Source of the DNA: Amphibacillus cookii
GTDB lineage: Bacteria; Bacillota; Bacilli; Bacillales; Amphibacillaceae
DNA length: 64,000 nucleotides
NCBI RefSeq assembly: GCF_016908375.1
Contig: NZ_JAFBDS010000005.1
Coordinates: 186,001 to 250,000 of the forward strand
Direction: 5' to 3'
Shown here: piece after piece, positions 45,229 through 53,315 of the stretch
Layout of the letters: every line of letters begins with the position of its first letter
How positions within the stretch are numbered: position 1 is the stretch's first letter
The notes under the pieces: model-generated
What the model was told of the DNA's origin: nothing
Databases searched by the model: none
Seen by the model: the letters and a program-made list of their open reading frames with translations, nothing else
Position numbers and translations under genes: made by a program

Positions 45229-47499
45229 TTATAACTTGATTTCAATATGATTAGGGTGATTTTTAGCCAATTGGATAACTGCTTCACCGTGCATTCGCCC
45301 CTGAATGCTAGCTTCCGAGAATAAGGGTAGCTTTACTTTTAGCTGATGGTCTAGACAACTGACTAGTGTTAGTTTAATCATACGCTTAGTTAAATCCCAA
45401 GCTAACTCGACAACCTCGATTTGATCTGGCAGTTTTACGCCCTTAATAACACCTCGATCTAAATCATCTGGCAAGGCTTGTAATAGATATAACGTCTGAT
45501 GATGATAGTCGACTAACATTTCATGTATCACCTGTGGAAAAGCACCATTACCATCGACATTGAATACTTCCAAGTTATGATAATGACTCATCATTAATGA
45601 AGGATAGAAACAATTATTTTTAATCACAAGCATGATCACTTCTTTTATTAATTCTGGCATATGAAATTGAGTCGCACATAATGCTGTATGCATACGTCCA
45701 TGTGTTGATGTCGTATCGCCATCATCATTTAATAGCCATGCCTCCAACCGTTTTTGAAACGCTTGACGACTTGCCTCAAACATCACTGGATCTGTCTCTG
45801 CAGTAAATTCACGACTTTGAAAAATCGGATATAAATGAGAAAAGTGGCGATGATTATAGTTTTCAGCTTTCCCTGGGGTTAACCACTCTTTTAAAGCACC
45901 ATCTTCATTAATCTGATACGCTGGTAATTTATTAAGTATTTGACGCCATTTTGTTATTTTTTCTGAATCGATTGCTAGTACTTGATATCCCTCAATTAAA
46001 TGGTTTAACACTTCTTTAGCTACGGCAACATCTTGTGTTGCGTTATCACCACAACCATTCTCAGCAGAATATGAAGGGATAAAGCGGTAGTCACCATCTG
46101 GATCTTCAACTAAGAAATCTTCATAAAACTTAGCGACTTCTTCAAGATAAGGGAGTGCCACCTGTTGTAAAAACTGTTGATCACCAGTATAACGATAGTA
46201 CTGATAATACCAATGTCCAATCCACCCAGCCCCACACGTCCAAAAATGGAGTGGCCACTCCTGATTCCAGTGCAAGTGTTGTCCATAATTACTTGCATGG
46301 ACAGGTATCATAATACCCTTACAACCATAATAATTCTTGGCATTTTCCTTAAACCCAGGTAGCAACGCGTCAATCAGGTCAAACAAACCATGTAAACCTT
46401 CGGAAAGATTACTTGATAAGGCAGAAGCAATTGATAATTGTACATTTGTATCAAAAGTATAATCACCACTCCATGCCGGTTCAAACGTACCACTCCATAT
46501 TCCTTGCAAATTGGGGGTTGATTCACCTGAACTACATATATACATAAATCGGCTTGCATCATAAACTTTTTCAATAAATACTTTTGATAAATGTGGTTGT
46601 TGCTTCGCTTCTTCTAGCAAAGTTGTAAAATTCTTAGCCCTCTCATCGTTATCCGTTAAATCTAATTGAACACGGTCAAATTTTTCTTGATGAATCCGTT
46701 GATGTGCTTGATATAAAAGTTGATAAGGTGTTAAATGATCAGCTAACGATTGATCGGATAAATTGGGGATAATTCTTATAAGTAATCGGACTTGATGAGT
46801 ATTGGTTACCGATATCACTTGACCTTGATTATCAATTAAAGCATTCGGCGCAATAATTTGTCCTAGAACCGTATAACCTCCACTCTTTTTTGTATATTGA
46901 TATTGCCATTTAAAGTGATTATCTTGAATATCAAAAGTCCCATCCAGTTGTGGTATTTGGTAAATATCCAGTTTAAGCTTTAATTTAAGCTTTCGATTGA
47001 AATTTTCAATTTGATAAACGATTATATGATCTGCTTGTGAAACAAATGATCTGCTTTGATATTGATCACCATCACCTCGATAATTAACAATGATTTCACC
47101 CGTTTGATAGTTTAAGCTTCTCTGGTAATGATCGACACTTGCAATACCTGTTTCAATAAATAAATGAAAAGCTGGATGGTAAGGATCACTCATGGTTAAA
47201 CCTTGATATCCTCTTGTGCGTGCTTGTTGATAATGAAAGGCTAATCCTGCTTGATAACCTTGCTCGGTTATGATCTTTCTTAATTCGGGTAACAGGTCAC
47301 TTAAGTCTGGTACCGCAAACGTATTTCCCATTGGTAAAAATAATTTGCTATGATTACCGATCAATGTCTCCCGAATGGGATGGCCATATGTAATCAAACC
47401 CATTGTCCCGTTACCCGTTAGAAAACCTTCTTCCCACTTGTCTGCTGGTTTATCATGCCATATTCCCTTTAACGGAATCTGATTCTGACATTTTATCAT
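45229..47499 (-). CDS. GH95 alpha-L-fucosidase/galactosidase-like enzyme
   Basis: This 756-residue enzyme has no signal peptide and matches GH95 in length and layout: N-terminal beta domain (WEEGFLTGNGTMGLITYG), (alpha/alpha)6 barrel (STPNLQGIWSG, about 327-337) and C-terminal beta domain. The acid Glu is expected in SYSAENG (E480). The pair of catalytic asparagines usually seen as N-x-N after a SDY segment reads D350-T-N352 here, so one is replaced by aspartate. Activity on alpha-L-fucose or alpha-L-galactose of xyloglucan or pectin side chains is inferred. AAAGGAG lies eight bases before the ATG. Its promoter contains a ROK-type operator and a perfect cre box. Confidence 0.8.
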   Translation of the reverse strand: MIKCQNQIPLKGIWHDKPADKWEEGFLTGNGTMGLITYGHPIRETLIGNHSKLFLPMGNTFAVPDLSDLLPELRKIITEQGYQAGLAFHYQQARTRGYQGLTMSDPYHPAFHLFIETGIASVDHYQRSLNYQTGEIIVNYRGDGDQYQSRSFVSQADHIIVYQIENFNRKLKLKLKLDIYQIPQLDGTFDIQDNHFKWQYQYTKKSGGYTVLGQIIAPNALIDNQGQVISVTNTHQVRLLIRIIPNLSDQSLADHLTPYQLLYQAHQRIHQEKFDRVQLDLTDNDERAKNFTTLLEEAKQQPHLSKVFIEKVYDASRFMYICSSGESTPNLQGIWSGTFEPAWSGDYTFDTNVQLSIASALSSNLSEGLHGLFDLIDALLPGFKENAKNYYGCKGIMIPVHASNYGQHLHWNQEWPLHFWTCGAGWIGHWYYQYYRYTGDQQFLQQVALPYLEEVAKFYEDFLVEDPDGDYRFIPSYSAENGCGDNATQDVAVAKEVLNHLIEGYQVLAIDSEKITKWRQILNKLPAYQINEDGALKEWLTPGKAENYNHRHFSHLYPIFQSREFTAETDPVMFEASRQAFQKRLEAWLLNDDGDTTSTHGRMHTALCATQFHMPELIKEVIMLVIKNNCFYPSLMMSHYHNLEVFNVDGNGAFPQVIHEMLVDYHHQTLYLLQALPDDLDRGVIKGVKLPDQIEVVELAWDLTKRMIKLTLVSCLDHQLKVKLPLFSEASIQGRMHGEAVIQLAKNHPNHIEIKL

Positions 47500-47536
47500 T
47501 ACATCTACTCCTTTATTACAAAAAGCAACACTTAAT

Positions 47537-47550
47537 TGACAGCGTTTTCA
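47537..47550 (-). promoter_or_regulatory. Perfect cre box in the GH95 leader
   Basis: On the minus strand, TGAAAACGCTGTCA matches TGWAANCGNTNWCA at all 14 positions. It is about 25 bases after the predicted transcription start of the GH95 operon, where CcpA would act as a roadblock. Confidence 0.75.
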
Positions 47551-47581
47551 AAATTGAGTTTGATGGAGTTTTATCACTCAA

Positions 47582-47610
47582 ATTATAGCAATCCGTATTA
47601 ACTTTGTCTA
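47582..47610 (-). promoter_or_regulatory. SigA-type promoter of the GH95 operon
   Basis: On the minus strand, TAGACA (47605-47610) and TATAAT (47582-47587) are exactly 17 bases apart. The -35 lies inside the palindromic operator at 47598-47628. Confidence 0.7.
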
Positions 47611-47628
47611 TATAATAAACAAAGTTAA
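47598..47628. promoter_or_regulatory. Palindromic operator, probable ROK repressor site
   Basis: TTAACTTTGT (47598-47607) and its exact reverse complement ACAAAGTTAA (47619-47628) are separated by 11 bases. The layout resembles XylR/NagC-type operators. It covers the -35 of the GH95 promoter and lies just upstream of the ROK gene promoter, so the ROK protein probably binds here. Confidence 0.75.
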
Positions 47629-47633
47629 TAGAA

Positions 47634-47662
47634 TTGTTCCGTCGATTATGATACAGTATAAA
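47634..47662 (+). promoter_or_regulatory. SigA-type promoter of the ROK gene
   Basis: TTGTTC (47634-47639) and TATAAA (47657-47662) are 17 bases apart and 40 bases before the ROK ATG. The operator ends six bases upstream of the -35. Confidence 0.6.
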
Positions 47663-47701
47663 TACACAGATAATTCTATAAAGATAGTGAGTGAATAAAA
47701 T

Positions 47702-48877
47702 ATGAATCGGACTTGGAATCAGTATGTCGTTAAGCAAGAGAATAAAACATTAGTTTTATCAACGATTATCGATCAAACCCCTATATCTAGAGCAAGTGTT
47801 GCTCAAGTTACTGGTTTGAATAAAGGCACAGTCTCATCACTTGTAAGCGAATTAATTGATGAAGAACTTGTCGAGGAATCAGGGCCAGGTGAATCAAATG
47901 GTGGTAGAAGGCCTGTTATGCTTTTGTTTAATGGAAAAGCCGGTTATTCTTTAGCGATTGATCTTGGGGTTGATTATTTATTGGGAGCCATTATCGATTT
48001 AAATGGTAACATCATTTATGAAGAAAAGCGTCAACTTCAATCAACTGATTTTGATGTGGTCTTCCCGTTTCTTACTCGTTTTATCAACCATTTAATGGAA
48101 CAAGTGCCAAAAAGTCGATATGGTATTATCGGGATTGGTGTGGGTGTTCCAGCGGTCATCAGTCACCAAGGGGAAATTTTGTTAGCCCCTAACTTAAATT
48201 GGAAGAAGATTAAACTCAAGGAGCAACTAGAGCAACAATTTAATATCCCGATCTATATTGAAAATGAGGCTAATGCCGGTGCGTATGGTGAAATGCGTTA
48301 CGGCTTTGAACAAATGCCAAAACATATGGTTTATGCAAGTATTGGGATTGGGATTGGTGTAGGAATGATTCTTGACGGACAATTGTACAATGGTTTAAAT
48401 GGCTTTGCAGGTGAAGCAGGTCATATGACGGTAGTAAAGGATGGAAGAACATGTCGTTGTGGCAATCTTGGCTGCTGGGAACGCTATGCTTCTGAGCAAG
48501 CACTTATCGATGAAGCAGTTGATCGACAGTTAATTGAACACAATCAAGTCGAACCTTTTCAAAAATTAATTGAATTAGCCAATCAACAAAATCAAGCGGT
48601 CATTAATCTTTTTGAGGAAATCGGCACCTACATTGGAATCGGGTTAACGAATACAATTAATATCTTCAACCCAGAACATGTTGTCATTGGCAACCAACTC
48701 ATTGATGCAGAACAATGGATTTCGCCGGCTATTGGAGCATATATCAATAAGCATGCGATTGGCTTTCATCAAAACGACCTTAAAATCAGCTTTGCTAAAC
48801 TACAAGCTTATTCAACTGTTCGAGGTATGGCAGCATTCACCATTGAAGGATTCTTACTTAAGCAGCGAAACGCATGA
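47702..48877 (+). CDS. ROK-family transcriptional repressor (XylR/NagC type)
   Basis: This 391-residue protein has an N-terminal winged HTH (about 18-75: ISRASVAQVTGLNKGTVSSL, then GGRRPVMLLFNGKAGYS) and a C-terminal ROK domain with ATP-like loop AIDLGVDYLLGAIIDL, sugar-binding EAGHMTV and the zinc motif CRCGNLGCWERYAS. It is divergent from GH95 and shares a 202-base region containing a palindromic operator. Repression relieved by an intracellular sugar such as xylose or fucose is inferred. The ribosome-binding site is weak (GTGAGTG). Confidence 0.88.
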   Translation: MNRTWNQYVVKQENKTLVLSTIIDQTPISRASVAQVTGLNKGTVSSLVSELIDEELVEESGPGESNGGRRPVMLLFNGKAGYSLAIDLGVDYLLGAIIDLNGNIIYEEKRQLQSTDFDVVFPFLTRFINHLMEQVPKSRYGIIGIGVGVPAVISHQGEILLAPNLNWKKIKLKEQLEQQFNIPIYIENEANAGAYGEMRYGFEQMPKHMVYASIGIGIGVGMILDGQLYNGLNGFAGEAGHMTVVKDGRTCRCGNLGCWERYASEQALIDEAVDRQLIEHNQVEPFQKLIELANQQNQAVINLFEEIGTYIGIGLTNTINIFNPEHVVIGNQLIDAEQWISPAIGAYINKHAIGFHQNDLKISFAKLQAYSTVRGMAAFTIEGFLLKQRNA

Positions 48878-48895
48878 CTCGACACAGGCATAACC

Positions 48896-48933
48896 AAAAG
48901 AGAACTGAACACAATTGTTCAGTTCTCTTTTTA
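48896..48933. terminator. Bidirectional terminator between ROK gene and hpf
   Basis: A perfect 15-bp stem (AAAAGAGAACTGAAC / GTTCAGTTCTCTTTT) with a 6-base loop lies between two convergent genes and has A and T runs on either side. Confidence 0.92.
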
Positions 48934-48957
48934 ATCTATTCTTACTAATATATTCTT

Positions 48958-49515
48958 TTAGTTTGGCTCAATCAAACCATATTTACCATCATGTCGGCGA
49001 TAAACAACATTGGTTTCACCTGATTCTGCATTTGTAAAGACATAGAAACTGTGACCTAACATATCCATTTGAAGAACGGCTTCCTCAGAGTCCATCGGTT
49101 TAAGATCAAAACGCTTAGTACGTACAATGTCGAGACCCTCATCTTCAAACGTTTCACCGTTTTCATCAAGTAAATCTTTCTCCATTTCAGCAAAAACATG
49201 TTTAGGTGCACCTTTTTGACGTGTTCTTCGATTGATCTTTGTTTTATACTTTCGGATTTGACGCTCTAGCTTATCTACTACTAAATCAATTGCTGCATAT
49301 AAATCCGTGTGCTTCTCCTCTGCTCTAAGTAATAGATTAGGCATTGGGATAGTAACCTCAATCTCTTGTTCGTCATTATAGACACTTAAATTAACATTTA
49401 CATCTGATGTTGGAGGCGTTTGGAAATAGCGCTCTAATTTGCTAACTTTTTTCTCAATATAGCTTTTTATAGCTCCAGTCACCTCGATGTTTTCTCCACG
49501 AATGTTATATTTCAT
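48958..49515 (-). CDS. hpf: Ribosome hibernation promoting factor, long form
   Basis: This 185-residue protein has an N-terminal S30AE domain (MKYNIRGENIEVTGAIKSYI, with the R/K-rich strand YKTKINRRTRQK) and a C-terminal dimerisation domain (about 125-185: VRTKRFDLKPMDSEEAVLQM, HSFYVFTNAESGETNVVYRR). Long HPF forms inactive 100S ribosome dimers in stationary phase or stress. The gene order fliT-hpf is standard for Bacilli. A SigB-like promoter (49551-49576) lies just upstream. AAAGGAGG precedes the ATG. Confidence 0.95.
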   Translation of the reverse strand: MKYNIRGENIEVTGAIKSYIEKKVSKLERYFQTPPTSDVNVNLSVYNDEQEIEVTIPMPNLLLRAEEKHTDLYAAIDLVVDKLERQIRKYKTKINRRTRQKGAPKHVFAEMEKDLLDENGETFEDEGLDIVRTKRFDLKPMDSEEAVLQMDMLGHSFYVFTNAESGETNVVYRRHDGKYGLIEPN

Positions 49516-49550
49516 AAAAGTGTCCTCCTTTCTATATCTATAATTCTCTA

Positions 49551-49576
49551 TTACCCTTAAAATGTCCTGCCTAAAC
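49551..49576 (-). promoter_or_regulatory. SigB-like promoter of hpf
   Basis: On the minus strand, GTTTAG (49571-49576) and GGGTAA (49551-49556) are 14 bases apart, close to the SigB consensus GTTTAA-N12-14-GGGTAT. It lies about 36 bases before the hpf start. B. subtilis hpf (yvyD) is known to be SigB- and SigH-dependent. Confidence 0.65.
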
Positions 49577-49927
49577 CGTAATATGTAACCGGTTTTTAAA
49601 ATATTTATGAATTGACTGAAAAATTATGCCATGATATGATTAATTCTCATTATTCTGACTAAATAACTCAGAATTGTGCAAGGGCGAAAAATGAAAAAAC
49701 ATTTTCACCAACTGCCTTTGTTAGGTCAGCTCAGTCATTACAAATAAATGACCTTCAACTGATGCGATGCACTATTATTCGCAAGCCACACGTATTGCCT
49801 TAACATCCACATTAATATTTTTACGGATATAGCGTAACTCGCTTGTCCATGCACTGCTCTATTCAGTCCGTATTATTGCAGGGCGTACCTATGAAAGTAT
49901 GACAATGTATATTTCAGCAGCTCTTAT

Positions 49928-50030
49928 TTATCACAGAAACCGTACGTAAACCCCATCTTAAAATAGAGAGTAGAGCGAATCGATTGAGGGGGGATAATGG
50001 GCGCTCATGTCCTCATTCACTCAACGACCA
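49928..50030 (-). repeat. Dispersed repeat, truncated copy C (inverted)
   Basis: In reverse orientation this matches the 3' two-thirds of copies A and B, from GTTGAGTGAAT through CCTCAATCGATT and CTCTACTCTCTATTTT to the terminal TGTGATAA. The first stem is missing. Confidence 0.65.
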
Positions 50031-50091
50031 AGTGTTTATCTGGATAGAAAAGAGATATAGACATAATAGATTTCCTAACACTATCTTACAC

Positions 50092-50131
50092 AAAAAAGGC
50101 TTAAATGTTTGCTTTAATAAACATTTAAGCC
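50092..50131 (-). terminator. Terminator of the flaG-fliD-fliS-fliT operon
   Basis: A 13-bp stem (GGCTTAAATGTTT / AAACATTTAAGCC) with an 8-base loop is followed on the minus strand by TTTTTT. It is only seven bases from the fliT stop. Confidence 0.9.
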
Positions 50132-50137
50132 CTCTCC

Positions 50138-50491
50138 TTACTTTTTCTTATCCCAATAAGAGCCATCATTTGTTGCAACATTTCGATAAGGATCAAGATA
50201 TTGCTTAGTTGATGTTGTCTTCTTTTTATTATTACGAATATCACTTTTAAGCTCTAGAAACAAATGATTAAGTCTTAGTTGAATGGCTTTATCTTGTTCC
50301 ATAATGTCAATGCCCAGTTGTTGTTCTTCCTTCGTATAAGGAGGTTGAATAGCCTTTAACAATTGTTCACGCCGATCAAGTTTTTCTTGAACCTCAAGGA
50401 GAACTTGATCACGATTTTTAGCTGAAACAGGCTGTTCAATTAATGCCGCTAAAGCTTCCGTTACACCTTTCAAATCCGTTAGTGCTTTCAT
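50138..50491 (-). CDS. fliT: Flagellar protein FliT-like
   Basis: This 117-residue all-helical charged protein starts at the ATG that overlaps the fliS stop codon (TAATG); longer frames upstream overlap fliS. Sequence similarity to FliT is weak by eye, but position after fliD-fliS is diagnostic. FliT is the export chaperone of FliD. It ends seven bases before a strong terminator. Confidence 0.8.
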   Translation of the reverse strand: MKALTDLKGVTEALAALIEQPVSAKNRDQVLLEVQEKLDRREQLLKAIQPPYTKEEQQLGIDIMEQDKAIQLRLNHLFLELKSDIRNNKKKTTSTKQYLDPYRNVATNDGSYWDKKK

Positions 50492-50889
50492 TACGCTTTC
50501 GCACCTTGTGTATATTGCTGTGTTCGTGTTTGCTTTAGCACTTCTTTCCATGTATCACGAAATTCTTCTACCACACGATAAGCTTCCATTAATGGCTCTA
50601 AATCATTTTTTATGTTTGCTTGAATTAAACAATGATTAACATAATCATAAAGTGACATCATTTCTTTCGCAATAGGTGCACCTTGGTCTAACGTCACCAT
50701 CAGTTCATTAATAATATCTTGTGCTTTTTGGATATTCGTGTTCTTTAATTGAATATCGCTCTGTTCAATACCTTTTTTGGCATATTTGATAAATTTCAAG
50801 CAACCGTTATAGAGCATTAATGTTAATTCCCCAGGCGAGGCTGTATTAACCGAGTTATTCTTGTATGCTTGATAGTGTTGTTGCACCAT
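50491..50889 (-). CDS. fliS: Flagellin export chaperone
   Basis: This 132-residue helical protein has the family signature SPGELTLMLYNGCLKFIKYA at about residues 19-38 and the N-terminal YKNNSVNTASP. FliS binds flagellin C-termini in the cytoplasm and prevents early polymerisation. TAAGGAG precedes the ATG. It is coupled to fliT by a stop/start overlap. The flagellin gene itself is not in this window. Confidence 0.95.
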   Translation of the reverse strand: MVQQHYQAYKNNSVNTASPGELTLMLYNGCLKFIKYAKKGIEQSDIQLKNTNIQKAQDIINELMVTLDQGAPIAKEMMSLYDYVNHCLIQANIKNDLEPLMEAYRVVEEFRDTWKEVLKQTRTQQYTQGAKA

Positions 50890-50919
50890 TAAAAGACACT
50901 CCTTATTTTATTGCATCAC

Positions 50920-52440
50920 TTACATTTGATTAAACTGTTGGAACATGTAGTTGGATTGGTCATTCATTTGTTGAATCGCACGTTCCATTGCGGTAAACTG
51001 TCTCCAATAACGATCTTCTGTTTGTTGCAAACGTCTTTGAAAATCAACCATACGTGTATCCATTTCCTTCAGTCGACGTCCCAATGAATATTGCTCTAAA
51101 TTCGATGTACTACGTCCAGCACGCTCATTAATTTGTTTTGTTGTCCGATCGACAGCATCATCTAAGCGATGGGCAATTCCTCTTGATCCATCATCAGAAT
51201 TATTGACAAATAATTTTTGAACAGATTGAGAGTCTGTTCTAAGTGCTTCACGCAATTTGTTTTCATCGATTTCTAACTTACCGCCATCCATGTAATTAGA
51301 GGTAGTGGTAATCCCAATTTGTGATAAGTGCTTAAATGCACCATCTGTTTCAACAACACTATTCAAGCTTGAGCGCATTCGGCTTAAAGAAGTTGTTAAA
51401 ATCGAACTACTTCTAAGCATACCATTTTTGGCTTGCTCTTCCCATTTTTCAATCTCAGACTCTGACATTTCTCTTCTTTGTTCAGTCGTTAATGGCGGAT
51501 AATCACGATTACGTTTTTCCGTTGTCTTTCCATTAACGAACTCAACCAACTCATTATATTTCTCAACAAATTTTGTAATCGATTCTACCGATTTATCAAC
51601 ATCATTATCAACAGTAATATAAGCTGGAGAGTCCATGACATTGGTAAAGTTGTAGTTAATCCCGTTTAATGTAGCTGAATTCGTTGTTGATGAGAAACCC
51701 GTTACACCATTATAACTATATTCCGCATTTGTCCCGCCTGTTTCCCCATCTTGGGTCAGTCCCAATACTTCTGTGAAAAAACTACTGGATTCATTGCCAT
51801 CAAAATCAAATTCAATCTCATAACCATCTTGATTATGGTCACCAGTCTTAATGGTTTCCATAACAACTTTATCGGAATTGACATCATAGAATGCACGAAC
51901 GCCATTATCCTGATCTGTTATTTTCTTCAGAATATCATTAAGTGAATCCCCTTCTTCAATAGCAATCTCATGAGTTTCTTCACCATTGTGATAGGTTTTA
52001 AAACTAATCTTTTCAGGAAGCTCAGTTATATCACCATTTAAATTGTCCAGTTGGTTTGCCAAGTCATCATTTGCGTCGATCTTCGTATCACCAGAAATAC
52101 CTTGTTGAGATGCGTTAATCGCATTTCTCGCTAATTGTGTGACTTGAATACTATAGCTTCCTGGTTCAACACTTGAAGATGCTGTTGCCGAAATCGCATC
52201 TGGTTGTGAAGAAATGGCTGTTTTACTATTATACGTGCTTGGTCGCTTCATGACGTCATCTAATAATAAATTTAACTCTGCATATAGTGCATTGACTTCA
52301 CGATAAGCATCACGTTCCCATTCTAACAGGGTCTTATCCTGTTCCATCTTATCTAATGGTATACGTTCTGCCGCCATTAAATCTGCAACAATACCATCAA
52401 TATCCATGCCGGTTGCTAATCCACCGATTCTCATACCCAT
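50920..52440 (-). CDS. fliD: Flagellar filament cap protein
   Basis: This 506-residue protein has the typical FliD N-terminus (RIGGLATGMDIDGIVADLM, about residues 4-22), a variable middle region (about 110-300) and the C-terminal coiled coil ending MERAIQQMNDQSNYMFQQFN. It caps the filament and helps flagellin polymerise. AGAGGTG lies upstream. It is in the operon flaG-fliD-fliS-fliT. Confidence 0.95.
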   Translation of the reverse strand: MGMRIGGLATGMDIDGIVADLMAAERIPLDKMEQDKTLLEWERDAYREVNALYAELNLLLDDVMKRPSTYNSKTAISSQPDAISATASSSVEPGSYSIQVTQLARNAINASQQGISGDTKIDANDDLANQLDNLNGDITELPEKISFKTYHNGEETHEIAIEEGDSLNDILKKITDQDNGVRAFYDVNSDKVVMETIKTGDHNQDGYEIEFDFDGNESSSFFTEVLGLTQDGETGGTNAEYSYNGVTGFSSTTNSATLNGINYNFTNVMDSPAYITVDNDVDKSVESITKFVEKYNELVEFVNGKTTEKRNRDYPPLTTEQRREMSESEIEKWEEQAKNGMLRSSSILTTSLSRMRSSLNSVVETDGAFKHLSQIGITTTSNYMDGGKLEIDENKLREALRTDSQSVQKLFVNNSDDGSRGIAHRLDDAVDRTTKQINERAGRSTSNLEQYSLGRRLKEMDTRMVDFQRRLQQTEDRYWRQFTAMERAIQQMNDQSNYMFQQFNQM

Positions 52441-52456
52441 TTTTCAACACCTCTTC

Positions 52457-52816
52457 TTATATTTTTTCGTCGACAATTAATCCCATAAACTCAGCCATCG
52501 CCGCATACATATCTAACATTTGCTCAGGCGGAATTTCTCTAATAATTTCATCTGTTGATGAATCGACAACCCTTACATAATATTTCTCTAATTTTTCATG
52601 CATTTCAAACTTAATCGATGTTCTGACAGGCTCTAGAAATTCATTAAGTCCTTCAACCATGCTTTCTAATTCGACACGATCGACAAGCTCTATGTTGCTA
52701 CTAACAATAGTTGCTCGAACTTGGTGATTTGATTTTTCTCCTGCTTCTGTCGCAAGGTCATTTCGGTCTGATCGTTGTGTTAAAGTCGTTCCAGAAACTA
52801 TTCTACCGACATCCAT
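52457..52816 (-). CDS. flaG: FlaG family flagellar protein
   Basis: This 119-residue protein has the FlaG domain in its C-terminal half (TSIKFEMHEKLEKYYVRVVD, STDEIIREIPPEQMLDMYAA). FlaG affects filament length. It is the first gene of the operon and lies behind a SigD-like promoter at 52854-52880. The ATG is 11 bases after AGGAG, a rather long spacing. Confidence 0.88.
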   Translation of the reverse strand: MDVGRIVSGTTLTQRSDRNDLATEAGEKSNHQVRATIVSSNIELVDRVELESMVEGLNEFLEPVRTSIKFEMHEKLEKYYVRVVDSSTDEIIREIPPEQMLDMYAAMAEFMGLIVDEKI

Positions 52817-52853
52817 CGCAATGCCATCTCCTCTACATGTTTACTTTTCCTTT

Positions 52854-52880
52854 ATATCGACACTTCTTAAAAATTATTAA
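52854..52880 (-). promoter_or_regulatory. SigD-like promoter of the flaG operon
   Basis: On the minus strand, GTCGATAT (52854-52861) differs at one position from the SigD -10 GCCGATAT, and TTAA (52877-52880) lies 15 bases upstream in place of TAAA. This fits motility-sigma control of the flaG-fliD-fliS-fliT operon. Confidence 0.55.
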
Positions 52881-53315
52881 CTTTTTTTATTGATTTTTAT
52901 GGAAATCGATTGAGAGTAGATGGCCTAATCGAAATCTAGTATCTCGAATTGATAGGCTTTCAGTTAAATATGTTTTAATAGAATCACTTAATTCCTCAGT
53001 AAAAAAGTGTCATATGACCATGAACTATCGGTGCACAACGAGGATATGTCGTAAAAGCATATTGATGTTTTTGTTTTTTTAGCACTTGGTGGATCGGTGA
53101 AAAGGTTCGGGTGACCTATCGCTCTAGCCACTCAGTTCGCCTTTTGTGTTTACAATTCAAGGACAGAAAGAAAAATGCACAGAATCAAAACCACCAGTGT
53201 GAACTGGTGGTTTGCTCTGCGGCTGAAAGCCTTTGTTACCGGCCTCGGCCTAAAAGGCCCACTGAATGGGTTTCCCTTTTGCACCACACTCACTCACTGA
53301 TTCTAAAAGAATCTC
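52881..53315. other. Intergenic region up to IS200 remnant
   Basis: No gene is seen. The part from about 53150 on belongs to one end of the IS200-type element, with the hairpin at 53188-53213. The hag and csrA-fliW genes that often precede flaG in Bacillus are absent here. Confidence 0.45.
53188..53213. repeat. End hairpin of IS200-type element
   Basis: A perfect 10-bp stem (AAACCACCAG / CTGGTGGTTT) with a 6-base loop lies about 100 bases past the tnpA reading frame. Subterminal hairpins of this kind are recognised by TnpA in the IS200/IS605 family. Confidence 0.6.

Larger units (their letters stand above)
49516..50137. other. Intergenic region hpf-fliT
   Basis: This gap of 622 bases contains the SigB-like promoter of hpf (49551-49576), truncated repeat copy C (49928-50030) and the fli operon terminator (50092-50131). 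I see no gene in the remainder. Confidence 0.5.

Noticed and set aside
52904-52925. Possible further copy of the dispersed repeat (AATCGATTGAGAGTAGAT)
   Set aside because: Only about 14-18 bases match and no stem or terminal palindrome is present, so chance cannot be excluded.
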